Source: Cavia porcellus
Lineage: Eukaryota > Chordata > Mammalia > Rodentia > Caviidae
DNA length: 64,000 nt
Direction: 5' to 3'
Assembly (NCBI RefSeq): GCF_034190915.1
Contig: NW_026947506.1
Coordinates: forward strand, 37,199,748 to 37,263,747
Part shown: one piece after another, positions 44,701-57,300 of the stretch
How the letters are laid out: each line of letters opens with the position of its first letter
Position numbering within the stretch: position 1 is the stretch's first letter
Position numbers and translations under genes: made by a program
Notes under the pieces: model-generated
Database searches by the model: none
What the model saw: only the letters and a program-made list of their open reading frames with translations
Told to the model about the DNA's origin: nothing

Positions 44701-47700
44701 TTAATACAGTTTATGATGTAACTAGTCTCTAGGACCAGAGTAAGTGGAGATTGCATTATGGGAGGAAAGCTGAGATTGTAAGGGGAGATTATATATTTAG
44801 TTTGATGCTGGGTGTGGTGGTGCACATCTGTACTCTCAGCACTCCGGAGGTTGAGGCAGGAGGATCATTATGAGTTCAAGGCCAGGCTAAACTACAGAGT
44901 GAGACCCTGTCTCAAAAAACAAAACAAATTGAGCTTGTTTTGCTCTTTCATTTTATTTCTTCTGTTTTTGCACACTTGTCCTTCTGGTAGAAATACTGAT
45001 TAGTTTTGACTGAAAAAGTTAGTTTCATTGATTTTGGTACACAGTTGTAGAAATGCTGAAAATAATGATTTTTGGTATATATTGTGGATTAGATTTGAGT
45101 AATTTACAAATGTCTTTCTAAAATTAGATCTATTTTTGATGTTTCTTTTTGTGTGTGGTAGTTGGGGATTGAACACAAGGTCTTGCATATATGAAGCAAG
45201 TGCTCTACCACTGAGCTACATTCTAAGTCTTTTAAATTTTATTTTGAGACAGGGTCTTACTAGTTGCCCGGGCTAACTATAAATTTTTGACCCTTCTGCC
45301 TCAGCCTACTGAGTAGCTGGGATTGTAGGTGTGCACCATCACACTTAGCTAAAATTGGACCCCTCTGGTTTTGTGGTGGTTATGATTAGGTACTAAATGC
45401 CCATGATACATGTGTAATATGAGACAATTAATTGAAACTTTGATGCATTTTATCTTAATGTTTTCATTTTTCCTTATCAGCAACTGCGGAAGCTAGTACT
45501 TGAAATAATTCATAGAATACCAACCAATGAACATCTTCGTCCTCATACAAAAAATGTTTTGTCTGTGATGTTTCGCTTTTTAGAGGTAACCTTTAAATGT
45601 TATTTCTTACTGTGTAGACATGGTAAAACCTGTGAGTGATTTTCTTACAGTAAAATCCAGTATTATACAACTGTTTCCTTTTCATTGAAGTTTTTATTCA
45701 CACGAGTAAAAGTTTTTCTTTATTCCCTTTCCCCTATTTCTTTTCATTAAGAAAGAGTACTGTACTTACTTGGAGAGTTTTTGACTATACATAGTGAAAT
45801 ATGTGTGGCAGATGTGTTGGGTGATGGTTATCAAACAGCGCAGGGTTCATTTGTGTTGTGTTTTCTATCGTGTGTATCTCAAGCATAGTGTTTTACAATA
45901 GCAGCAGGTATTTGTAAAGAAGGTTTTGAATTCTTGGAGTGAATTTAATTGGTATCTGTTCAAGTTCTCAAATTGTTTCTCACTTAGTCTTGCTGTGTTT
46001 AGAATTCTGCTGTTTGGAGCCCCTTGGAAAGATAAGCTTTGGAGTGGGATAGAATTGAATTTCTCTCATGACTCTTGACACTTTCTACCCATAGCATTGA
46101 AGCCACATTGCTTAACTTCAGTGAGTCTTCACTTCCTCATAAGTAAAATGTGGGTGGTACCCCTCACTTACAGAGCATTTGTGAAGTACTTAGGATGAGG
46201 TCTAATCCATGGTGGATGCTCAGGAGTAGCGTATTTTTCCTCGTCTTTTAACAATATGGGTTGAGTATCAAACACCATCCCCCCATCCCACCACTCCCGC
46301 TTTTTTTTTTTTTGGCAACAGGGTCTCACTATGCAGTTCAGGCTGGCTTTGAGCTCACTTTGTAGCCCATGCTGATCTCCAATTTGTAACAATTCCCCTG
46401 GGTAAGCCTCGTGAGTGCTGGGATTAGAGGCGCGCCAACACACCTGGTTGGGTTGGGTATCCCTTAACCAAAGTGCTTAGCACCAGAGCTGGGCGTGGTG
46501 TGTACAACCTGTAATCCCAGCATTTGAGAGGCTGAGGCTGGAGGCTTGCCATGAGTTCAAGGCAAGCCTAGACTGCATAGTGAGTTCAAGGCCATCCTGA
46601 ACTACTAGTGAGACCCTGTCTCAAAAAACCAAACCGAACCAAACAAAATTTCTTAGCACCAGAAATGTTTTGAATTTTTTTGGATTTTGCAATATTTGAG
46701 GTACAGCACAAGTGTAAATAACAAAATTCACTTGTTTCATATAAATCTTATACATGTAGCCTGAAGATAATTTTATATAGTATATTTTTAGAGCACCTAT
46801 GTTTTGACTATTCACTGGTTAGAAATTCCACACCTGACTTCATGTGGTAAGTCACAGTCAAAACAGCGGCCATTAAGACATTAGTAGTTAGTTTGTGATG
46901 TGACTTGCCATATACATCAGTTCATTCATCTGTCAGTTGTATTCACATGGAGCTTGCTAGTGGTTGCCTTTGAGCTTTTATGTATTTATTTATTGTTATT
47001 CAGCAGATATAAAATGACCATGGTTGCTACATGGTAGTTTCTGGAACTGGTTTATTTTTAAGTTGGTTTACGGAGGTTATGTGTGCAGAAAATGCTTAGG
47101 AAATTTATTCTGGGAGGTGAAATCTTCAGAAATATAACTTTAAATTTTTCTTTCTTTTTTTTTTTTTTTGCCCCCCCCCCCATTTTTCTTTTTTTAAGAC
47201 GGAAAATGAAGAAAATGTGCTTATTTGTCTAAGAATAATCATTGAACTACACAAACAGTTCAGGCCACCAATCACACAAGAAGTAAGTTATTTATTGATA
47301 GAATTCTTAAGATATCAACAGATTTCTTCTATGTAAATTAACTTTTGAAGTAGACTCAACAAGTTTCAATGTGTGTGTATCAGTATTTTGCTGAATTTGT
47401 CTAGTAGTTGAAGTGTATTAGCTGTCCTAACTGGCACTACATTTGAGTTGATGTGTCAAAAGACTCCAGTCATGGTATGCTGGACCAGGGTTAAGATGAG
47501 TGTTGTGTAGTTAACAGCTGAGTTTGGCACTCAGTTCTCAACTTCAGCGACACTGGGTGAGCTCCTAGCCTTTTTATAATATAGGGATAATTAGAATATG
47601 TTCTCAAAATGTCTAAAGAATTAGATATAACTAAGTTCTTAGCTCAGTGGTTACCTACATAGTAAGCAATAATCATACTGTTAGTCATAATCAAGTGAAT

Positions 47701-48293
47701 ATCTTCTCTTAGATAATCTTAGTTCCTACTGTAGAATGTCTGTTGAAAGCATAAGGTTGAAATAAGACTACCTACTGCCTTAGCCTTCTGAGGTCCAGCT
47801 GATCCGAGAGGTACAGATTCTTCTTACTGTTGTTAAGGGGTAACACCTGACTCAAGACCACAGCAGGGATGACAATACAAATATTCAGTATCTGGGTGAT
47901 AGCCTTTCCTTTTTTTTTTAATATATGTATATTTTTCATACAATTGTGATATTGTATATAACATTTTTTGTTTTTTTTCCTTCACATTATATGTAAGCCT
48001 TTTCCCAATCATAAATAGCTTTTAATTGCTGGATAATATGGGTGTCCTTATTTCTAGATATTTAAAGTTTTTCAAGTTTTTATTTTATAGTTGTTACTGA
48101 ATATCCTTATGGTTCAAGTTATGTCATTGACTAGGTTTATAGAAGTAGAGTTCCTGAGTCAAAGATCGATGTTTTAATGCTCATATTATATACTACATTG
48201 CTAAGTTGATTTTCAGAAAAGTTTCAGCAGTTTATGGTTCTTTAAAAAGTATGAGAAACTCCCTCTCACACCCTTCATGCATTTGTGATATTC

Positions 48294-48327
<34 letters not shown>

Positions 48328-51300
48328 TGCTGGGAATCAAACTCATGACCTCGTGCTTGCCAGGCAGTCACTTACGCTGCTAAGCTAAATCCCTGGCCCC
48401 TGTGTGTGATTTCTGAAAGGCAAAAAGTGGCTTTTTTTTTTTTTTTCTGTTTCTGAATAGAAACTTGTTTTCTGTTTATTGGTTTTGGGTTTCCTTTTGC
48501 TATTTGCATCTTGTCTGGCATTTATACATTTTATGAGCGCTTACTTGTTTTTCCCCAGTACTGGAGATTGAACTCATGACCTCATGCTTGCCAGGCAGGA
48601 GCTGTGCCACTGAGCTGTATCCACAGCCTGAGATGTATTAATTATATAATTCCTTGTGTATTAAGACTTAAGGTGTTTTTTAATTTTAACCATTTTCTGT
48701 AAACATAGTATAATGGAAAATTTTTTTTTCCAGATTCATCATTTTTTGGATTTTGTGAAACAAATTTACAAGGAACTTCCAAAAGTAGTGGTATGTTTTT
48801 ATTATAGTTTGAATTTATTAGCTGTATTTATTATTTGTTTATCCCAAAGGAAATTTGGAACAATTTGAAGAAAAAATAGGGGGAGGGCAGTGTTGTGCTA
48901 ATTTTAGGATGGGGAATGTTTAGTGATGGTTAAAATCTAGGTTGATAAATCGGCCATTCACAAAAGTTGTTTTGATTTCTCTATTAAGATTAAATATTTT
49001 TGACATAGAAGCAATACATTTTTGCTGTAAAGTTTATGGAAGGAAGCAGAAAATATTTCAGCTATTAATTCTGACTTGTCAACAATGATTGACATTTAAG
49101 ATTTTGTTACTTTTACTTTGTGCATGTTATGGTATAAAGCTCATAATCTTGAAGCCTTTTGGGAAAAGTACAATATGTTTTCCATATTTTTATATATCAT
49201 TACATTTTTCCCCCCATACTGTTAAGAACTCTACAAGCATTTTGGTTTCTTCCACAAAATGTCAGATACATTTTGTGTTTGACTTTAGTACAAACAAATT
49301 TTATTCTCTTCACATAGAACCGTTACTTTGAGAACCCTCAGGTAATCCCTGAGAACACAGTGCCTCCTCCAGAAATGGTTGGTATGATAACCACAATTGC
49401 TGTGAAAGTCAGTCCTGAGCGTGAGGACAGTGAGACACGGACAGTAAGTATTTTCAGCTGCTCTTCTGAGTTGTTTCTATTGTTTTGTTTTAATTCACTG
49501 CCCCTGGAGTTGTCCTAGGAAAAAAATGAGATGGTTAAAGTTTTCTCTTTTTCTTAAATAATTAGAGGCATTTAATGAAGATAAATTTATGTGTGTGCCT
49601 GGCAGACTATTGCTGGTTCTGCTGTGCAGCCTAAGAATGTTATAGGTGAACCATTGTGCTCTGTTGATGTTAGGATGTAAAGACCAACTTGTCCCAGAAA
49701 CCCTGAATCTGGCAGGGAAGATTGGCAGACCAGGTGTGGAGGGCTGTATTCTTTCTGTCCTTAGTAGCATTGAGGTTTTTGTTTTTGTTTTTTTGGTACT
49801 GGGGATTGAACTCATGAATATACTCTTGCCAGGCAGGTGCTTATGCCGCTGAGCTAAATCCCTGGCTCTTGTTTCTGTTTTTTGAGACAGAGTCTCACTA
49901 TGTACCTCAGGCTGGCCTTAAACTCACTATATAGTATCCCAGGCTGGCCTCAGGTTATAGCAGTCCTCCTGCCTCAGCCTCTCTGAGTGTTGGGATTATA
50001 TTTGTGCACCACCACTCTGGCAGCATTGAGTCTTGACATTGATGAAGTTCCTGAAACAACAGAATGCATGTAGTTGAGTAACTGAGAGCATGGGCTTTGG
50101 GGCACAGAGCTTTGGGACAGTGTTTCCATCTTCTACTGTGATTTTCTGGCATAGAGTAAGCTATAAACCTTCATTTCAATCCCCCCCGCTTGGTACTGGG
50201 GATCGAACTCACCATGTTGTGCTTGCCAGGCAGGCATGTGGGCCACAGAGCTAAATGCCTGGCTCTCATTCTGATCTTATTTTTCTGCTTATCTGAAAAC
50301 CTGTGTTGTGGGAATTTTGTGGAATTGTCTGCAGGTACTGTGTTGTTTTTTAGTGTCTGCTGCAGTGGTAACACGCATTGTGGTTTTATTATGACTTGTG
50401 TTCTTGTATTCTTACCATTATTTTATCACTCATTTTGGCTGTGCCAAGTGTTTCAGTTTGTCAGCACTAGGAGGTTGAGGAAGGAAGGTTATTGTGAGTT
50501 TAAGGTCAGCCTGGGCTGTATAGTAAGTTCAAGGCTAGCCTGAACTACATGGCTAGACTCTGTCTCCAAAAAAAAAAAATTGTTTCAATTTGTGCTAAGA
50601 TGAATAAGAATCTAAATTTTTAGGTAAAGCTTTTCTTTCTTTGCTGTTGAATTTGAAACTTTTCTATATATACCCCTTTTTTTTTTTTTTTTTCCTTAGC
50701 TGTTCATGTCTGTTGTCCATTTGTATTCTGGGTGTGACATTTTCCTTACCTGTTTTGAGTTCTTAAATCAGGGTTTGTTTGTTTTTTTTAACATTCACTG
50801 TAAGCATTTTCTCTTTCTAAATATCTTCAAATAAAACTGAAGATAAACTTTGATGCTTTTTGCTATTCTTTTAAATAGAAATGTTAGCTTGAAATTTTCT
50901 TACAGTTTGTCTTTTGATAGATTTTCTTGAAGTTTTTATTAGAAATGGTTATGTTAGAAAATATAAAAGTGTTAAGTCGCAGTTGTTTGTACTTTGCTTT
51001 CCAAACAGTTTGGCTGTTTCATCACAGATACTTAACAAAGGTGTGTCAGTATTGTCTTTGTTTCAGTGCGTTGATACATAATGGGACAGTGATTGGGCTG
51101 TTGTAAGTACCACAGTGAAAACCAAGTTCTACTTCTTTCTTGCAGCATTCCATCATCCCCAGAGGATCACTTTCTTTAAAAGTATTGGCAGAATTGCCTA
51201 TTATTGTTGTATTAATGTACCAGGTATGTATTGCTTATTTGTTTTTTGTCTTTATGACAAAATTCACAACTAATATTCTGCAACAAAAAATTATGATACA

Positions 51301-54300
51301 CAGCTAACTGATATAATGACTCCTATAGTTGCTTTGGTACGGCCAGATAATTTTTGCTGTCAAAGCATGAGTATCTGATATGTTTTCTTTCAGCTCTACA
51401 AACTAAATATCCACAATGTTGTTGCTGAATTTGTGCCCTTGATCATGAATACCATTGCAATTCAGGTATCTGCACAAGCCAGGTGAGATTTCTCTGCATA
51501 GTGATGTAGCTGGCTGCTACAGTGTTTTACCTGCATATAGTAATGCACTTGGTACTGTCATTCTTACGACATCAAAATGATGTGTTAAAATTGTCATAAA
51601 GTTAATATGGAATTTTCACTTTTTGAACTTGTGTTTCAGTAATAATTGCTATACTTATTTTAATTCCTCATTTTGAAAAGATGTGATGTTTTGGTTTCTG
51701 TTATCTTACAAAATAAATTTGTAAGTGCACCCACTGTGGTATATCCAGGTTTTGCTAACCATCAAGCCCTTGCTCTGCCTGTTCTTTTAGCATGAGTGCT
51801 GTGGTTCCTTACCTCTTTGTTCCCTCACCTATTGAAACAGTTCTGCTTATTTTATCCTTTGGAGCCCTTTTTCAAACCTCGTAGTATTCTTAAGATTTGT
51901 ATGGCTTACTCTTTTTTGTGGGGGCAGGTGCTGGGGATTGAACTTGTGACCTTGCACTTGGCAGGCAGGTGCTTATGCCACAGAACTAAATCCTCAGTCC
52001 CTGTGGCTTACTCTTGACTTGCAGCCTGTCTGCTGAGTCATTTGAGGACAGGATCTGATAGGGGTCATTTCAAACAACCCCGTGGACCCAACATAGGGCT
52101 TCCGTTGTGCATGTAAGGTATACTAATACTTTTTGTGTTGGGGTGAATCAGTCTTTCATTGGCTTTATAGAATTCACATTCTAACTGCTATACATTGGTT
52201 TGGTGAGCTGTTAGGTTAGGGCCCTTTAAGCTCTTTGTTATTTGGAACGTTGTAAAAGTATTGTTCTGATCTGTGTAAAAAATAAGCTGTGGGTTTAGAC
52301 GTCATTACAGGCATTTAAATTAATACTAGCATCACTTAAAGAGCTAATACTGTAAATTTTATTCATTTCCTACTTAGGCAACATAAGCTTTACAACAAGG
52401 AGTTATATGCTGACTTTATTGCTGCCCAAATTAAAACATTGTCATTTTTAGCTTATATCATCAGAATTTATCAGGTGAGTTCAATGACTTTTGTTTTTGT
52501 ATAATTTACATACAATGTTTACCTTATATGAGCGCACATTTCTTTGAATTGACAATTGCTTACAGTTGTTAACCACAAACACAATATATAGAATATTTTC
52601 ATCCCTCCAAAAAGTTTCCTTTTGTATATTTTCATTTCAACTTCTTTCATCTGTAGTTCCTGACAAATCTCAATCTGTTTTTTTCTGTTTCAGTACTTTT
52701 GCCTTTTTCAGTGTCCTACAAATGTCACATGTGTAGTATATAATGAATATAATTTGTTGATACTGGTTTCTTTCACTTAGCAGTAATGCTGAGATTCATC
52801 CTTGTTATTTTATCAAGATGACATATTTTTATTGCTGGCTAGTTGTCTTAGTTTGCTCAACCGCCTTAATAAAATACCATTAATGAAATAGTTTAAACAA
52901 TGCAGATTTGTTTTCTCCATATTCTGGAGACTGTAAAAGCTAGATTAAGGTCCTAGCAGGGTTTGGTTTTTAGTGAGAGCTCTTTTTTACTTGCCAAAGG
53001 TGGCCTTTTTGCTTTTCTATAGTGAAGGGTGGCTCTCTTTTTCTTTTGTAAGTCTTGGAAGATTATATTCCTACATTATGGTGTCATTTAATTTTACCTC
53101 CTTAAGACCCTAATTCCACATCTGTCATACTGGGGTTATGAAATTAATATGAATTTGGTGGTGGTGAGGATGACACTGTTTAGTCTCATAGCAGTAGTAT
53201 TATATTTTCTGGTTGTACATGACGGATTTAGCCATTCATCAATTTGTATACATTTAGGTTGTTTCCAGTTTTTTAAAAAACAGCTTTATAAACACAGAAT
53301 GTGGTGGTGTGCCTGTAATCCTGGCACTTGGGAGACTGAGGCAGACAGATTGCTATGAATTTGAGGCCAGCCTGGGCTACAAAATGAGTTCAAGGTCAGC
53401 CTAAAGAAAAAGACAAAAAATCCAGTTTTATTGAGGGTACATATCATAAAACAGAGCAGTTTTTAGCTTATTCACGAATTTGTATGACTGTCACTACTAT
53501 ACAATTTTAAAATAATTTTATCACCCCTAAAAGAAATCCTGTGCCTGTTAGAAGTCACTGTTGTTTTTCCCCAATTTTGCACTTCCCAGGCAGGCATTTG
53601 TGCTACTGAGCTAAACCTCCAGCAACCCTCTCTAGTCTTGGCAGTGAGGGAGACTGTGATTAGAGTTATCTAATCTGTTTTTGTGATCTCTGGGCTCACT
53701 CATGACCAACATTAATGGAATGACTAAAGACTATTTACGTTTTTTGTCTGTTAGGATTAAAACTCCTATGAGTAAATGTTTGCATATAGATTTTCATGTA
53801 AACATAATTTGGTTTGTTAACTTGATATTAGAAGTTACATATTAAGGCAAATAGGTGTGGAGGAGATTGAAGCTTACAAATGACATTACAAAATAAAACC
53901 TTGAAGGTAGTTTTGGATGCTTTTTTGAGGAGCCTGTAGGAGACCTGTCCAACATAACAGCCTGAAGACTGCTTGCTTTTTTATGTTATAATAAGTACAT
54001 GCATATAAAAAAGTTTTGTTACTTACACATTAATTATATTATTTTATATGAGGTTCAGAACAAGTCCTTTACTTAACTGCTGCCCACCCAAGTCAAAAGG
54101 TTTGACATCTGTGAGAGTAAGTCCATCTTTACTTAAATAATAACTTGGAGAAATATTAGACATTGTCTCCCATCAGTCAGAATTCTGATATAGTTGGTCC
54201 TTTGTTGTTTTTTTCAAAACAGGGTGTTGCTGTGTAGTTCAGGCTCACCTTGAACTCACTGTGTAGCCAGACTGGCCTCAAACTTGTGATCCTTCTGCTT

Positions 54301-57300
54301 CAGCCTCTGGAGTTTTGGGATTATAGGTGTGTGACATCATGTCCAGCTTGTACAGTCAGTCTTGATGCTTAAAGACTATGTAATACATTTAATTCTTACC
54401 TGTTCTATAGCAATGGAATTCATTACTATAATTACTTACTTTTATAATATAATTCATTACTTTTTATAAGAATTTTACCTCTAAAAAATAAAAGTAAAAG
54501 CCTATGCTAAATTGTTTAGAATAAAAACTAACATCCTGGAGTGGTGATTCATAGCTGTAATGCCAGCATTTGGGAGGCTGAAGCAGAATGATCACTGTGA
54601 ATTTGAGATCAACCTGAATTGCATAGTGAGACTGTCTGAAAAAAACAAAAATAACTACCTTTGAAAGCTTTTGTAAATTCTTTTTCTGTTGTAATGTGTT
54701 TAATTAGTGATAATTTATAGTAAGGAAGTAGAACATTTGTTTTACCAGATTGAGATTTTTATACCCCTTGATAGTTGAGTGAATGAGTTTCAGTTCTCTT
54801 GGTAAACTGTCTTCCTGAGACACTTTAAAAGGAGACTGTGTTTAGAGTTATCTAATCTGTTTTTGTGATCTCTGGGGTCACTCATGACTAACATTAATGG
54901 AATGACTAAAGACTATTTACGTTTTAAACCCTTACCCTCATTTACTTTTCCTCTGGTAAGAAAATAATACATAATCACTGTTTACACTAGGGAAGGTACA
55001 CAAAAAGTATAGATAACATTCATAATCCCATTGTGCAAGAGAAGGACTACTTATGTTGCCATATATCTTCTGCTATGGCAGTGGTAATACATACACACAC
55101 AACAGTTAAAACGTTTTGACTATTGCCTGCTTAGTAAGCCTATAACTTTAGAAGGGTCATTTAGTCAAGCTTAGTCTTACTTGAATTTTCTTTCTTTCTT
55201 TCTTTTTTTTTTTTTTTTTGTGCTGAGACTCAAACTCAGGACCTTGTGCTTGCCAGGCAAGCGCTGTACCACTGAGCTATATCCTTGGCCCTTACTGAAT
55301 TTTTAAAAAGCTGATGGAATTTGAGTTTTTCTGTATATATTTTTTGGCAGTGTGACTTTTTAGCTTTATCTTTTTGACAGGAGTTGGTGACTAAGTATTC
55401 TCAGCAGATGGTGAAAGGAATGTTACAGTTACTTTCAAATTGTCCAGCAGAGACTGCACACCTCAGGAAGGAGCTTCTGATTGCTGCAAAACATATCCTT
55501 ACCACCGAGCTCAGAAACCGTATGGCTATTTTGTCTTTAAATGTTTGTATTACTCCCATCTTTGGGAAAGGGCCTCAGTGGCCTTCCACGGTTGTGTTGC
55601 TGGATTCCGTGTCTCTCTTCTTTACTACTATCTTGGGTTTATTTTTCTTTGCTCTGCTTCTCTACCCATCTGCTCCTTTTGATTGCCTGCTTGCTCCTCC
55701 TTCCCTCTTTTAGCCTGCCACCTGGGTTCTCCTTTTATCTTTAAAAAAAAAAATCTCATAATTAATGTGATAATTTGCTTAGTATAATTTATGTTCTGAG
55801 TAGCTTTTGGTACTTTTCTGCCTTATAACTGCAAGTTTTTGAAATTGCAAATAGCTATTAACTTACGTACCTCACACCTATCAATATTTAATTGGTGAGC
55901 AAAATCCAATGTTTCCATCCTCCATCCCATGTGAATGATGGATTGGTGCTGTTTGTATGTATTAGGCTGGTCCTTGGTTTTGCTAAGCTGATAATTGTAC
56001 TTTTTGGATCAATGATATATGTTGATAATTTAATACTTCATATATTTTCGTGTCTAAAATGTTAGATTGAAGTTATGCATTATAGAGGTTATAGTCATTT
56101 TCCCCAGTAGTTTTTCATATTAAATATTTATTTGCCATTAGCTTGTAAACTAGAGGGCACATAAAATTGAGATTTGGCATTATTATGTAGTCTTTAAATT
56201 TGAAAGGAAGGTCATAGTGTGAGTCCTTACCCATGAGTTAATACAGAAAAGCAGAAGTAATTTACTGAAATAGAAGTTACAGTGACCAATACATGTAGGT
56301 GTAGCTGAAAAGAAAACACTTTTTTTGGAGAAGGGGCTGGGGATATAGTTTAATATGCACAAGGGTCTGTGTTCAACCACAAGCACATACCCAGAGTAAA
56401 CATTCCTAGGCCCCCTTTTTTGAAATTTAGCACATATTGCAAAGTGCATAAACGAAATGTGCAATTTCAAAATGAAAACAAGGCACACATGCCTAATCTT
56501 CACCCAGGATGAGAAATGACAACAGTGCCTGCGTCTATGACCTCTACTTCCTTCCAGAGTTATTGCCATTCTGATTTGCTGGTGACCCTTCCTTTGAAAT
56601 ATATCTCCTTTTCTTGTGAATAATACCAAAATAGAAGGATTTTAAGGGAGACTTTTTTTCCTCCCTTCAATATTGAGGATTGACTCCAGGGCCTTCTTCA
56701 TGTTAGATAAGCACTCTACTACCGAGCTCCACCTTTGGGTCTTTAGAGGAACAGATCTGTTTAGCTGAAGTGGGTGAGTTACGCCTCAAGAGCCATTCTC
56801 AGATTACTTTTCCAGTATTCCTGCCTTGAGAGTAATGAGGACTCAGCCTCTGCTGTTGAGAAACTGGTTAGCAGGAGGCTTTCACTTGTGACAGTGCAGT
56901 TCTTAGTACTTACCAGGTAGTTGGTACTTAACTTCATCACTGGATAGGCAACCTTCTCTTGAGGCCATGAAGCTTGATGTTGGTCTGTCACCAGCTCATT
57001 AAGATCACTGGATTCTCAAGCTGCTGTCTTCTAAAGTTTGATCCCATTAGACCTGTGTAATTTAGCTTTTACATTCTTTCTCCTTTTGAGAGGTATCTCT
57101 TTGTGAATTGACTTTTTTTTTTTAATACTGGGCATCGAACTCAGGACTTTGCACTTGCCAGGCAGGTGCTTATGCCACTGTGAATTGGCTTTTTTTTTTT
57201 TTTTTTAAAGATAATATATAACATTTTATTTTGAAGCCCAAAATAGTTCCTGGGACTTAAGTAGGTGTCAGCATCTCATCTCCACGAGGTTTATTGAAAG

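Larger units (their letters stand above)
43614..47198 (+). other. TRRAP: TRRAP introns 4 and 5 (repeat content)
   Basis: Intron 4 (43614-45480): a plus-strand B1 with a minus-strand B1 nested in it (43720-44025), B1-dID 44105-44305 (minus), B1 44805-44930 (plus), B1-dID 45150-45350 (minus). Intron 5 (45586-47198): a MIR at about 46015-46235 (plus), B1 46300-46450 (minus), B1 46485-46640 (plus). Exon 5 lies at 45481-45585. Confidence 0.75.
47283..51145 (+). other. TRRAP: TRRAP introns 6, 7 and 8 (repeat content)
   Basis: Intron 6 (47283-48733): a MIR-like piece (47490-47695), an L1-like AT-rich stretch (about 47910-48250), ID 48326-48399 (minus) next to a (GT)n run (48294-48326), ID 48552-48629 (minus). 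Intron 7 (48791-49317): AT-rich, nothing named. Intron 8 (49444-51145): ID 49778-49866 (minus), B1 49868-50025 (minus), ID 50183-50264 (minus), B1 50450-50580 (plus). Exons 7 and 8 lie at 48734-48790 and 49318-49443. Confidence 0.75.
51483..55380 (+). other. TRRAP: TRRAP introns 10 and 11 (repeat content)
   Basis: Intron 10 (51483-52377): ID 51917-52001 (minus). Intron 11 (52475-55380): L1-like pieces (52680-52845 and about 53190-53285, minus), an LTR-like insertion between them (52845-53150), B1 53290-53420 (plus), a 94-bp direct repeat (53650-53743 and 54832-54925), B1 54210-54350 (minus), B1 54530-54650 (plus), ID 55203-55291 (minus). Exon 11 lies at 52378-52474. Confidence 0.75.
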
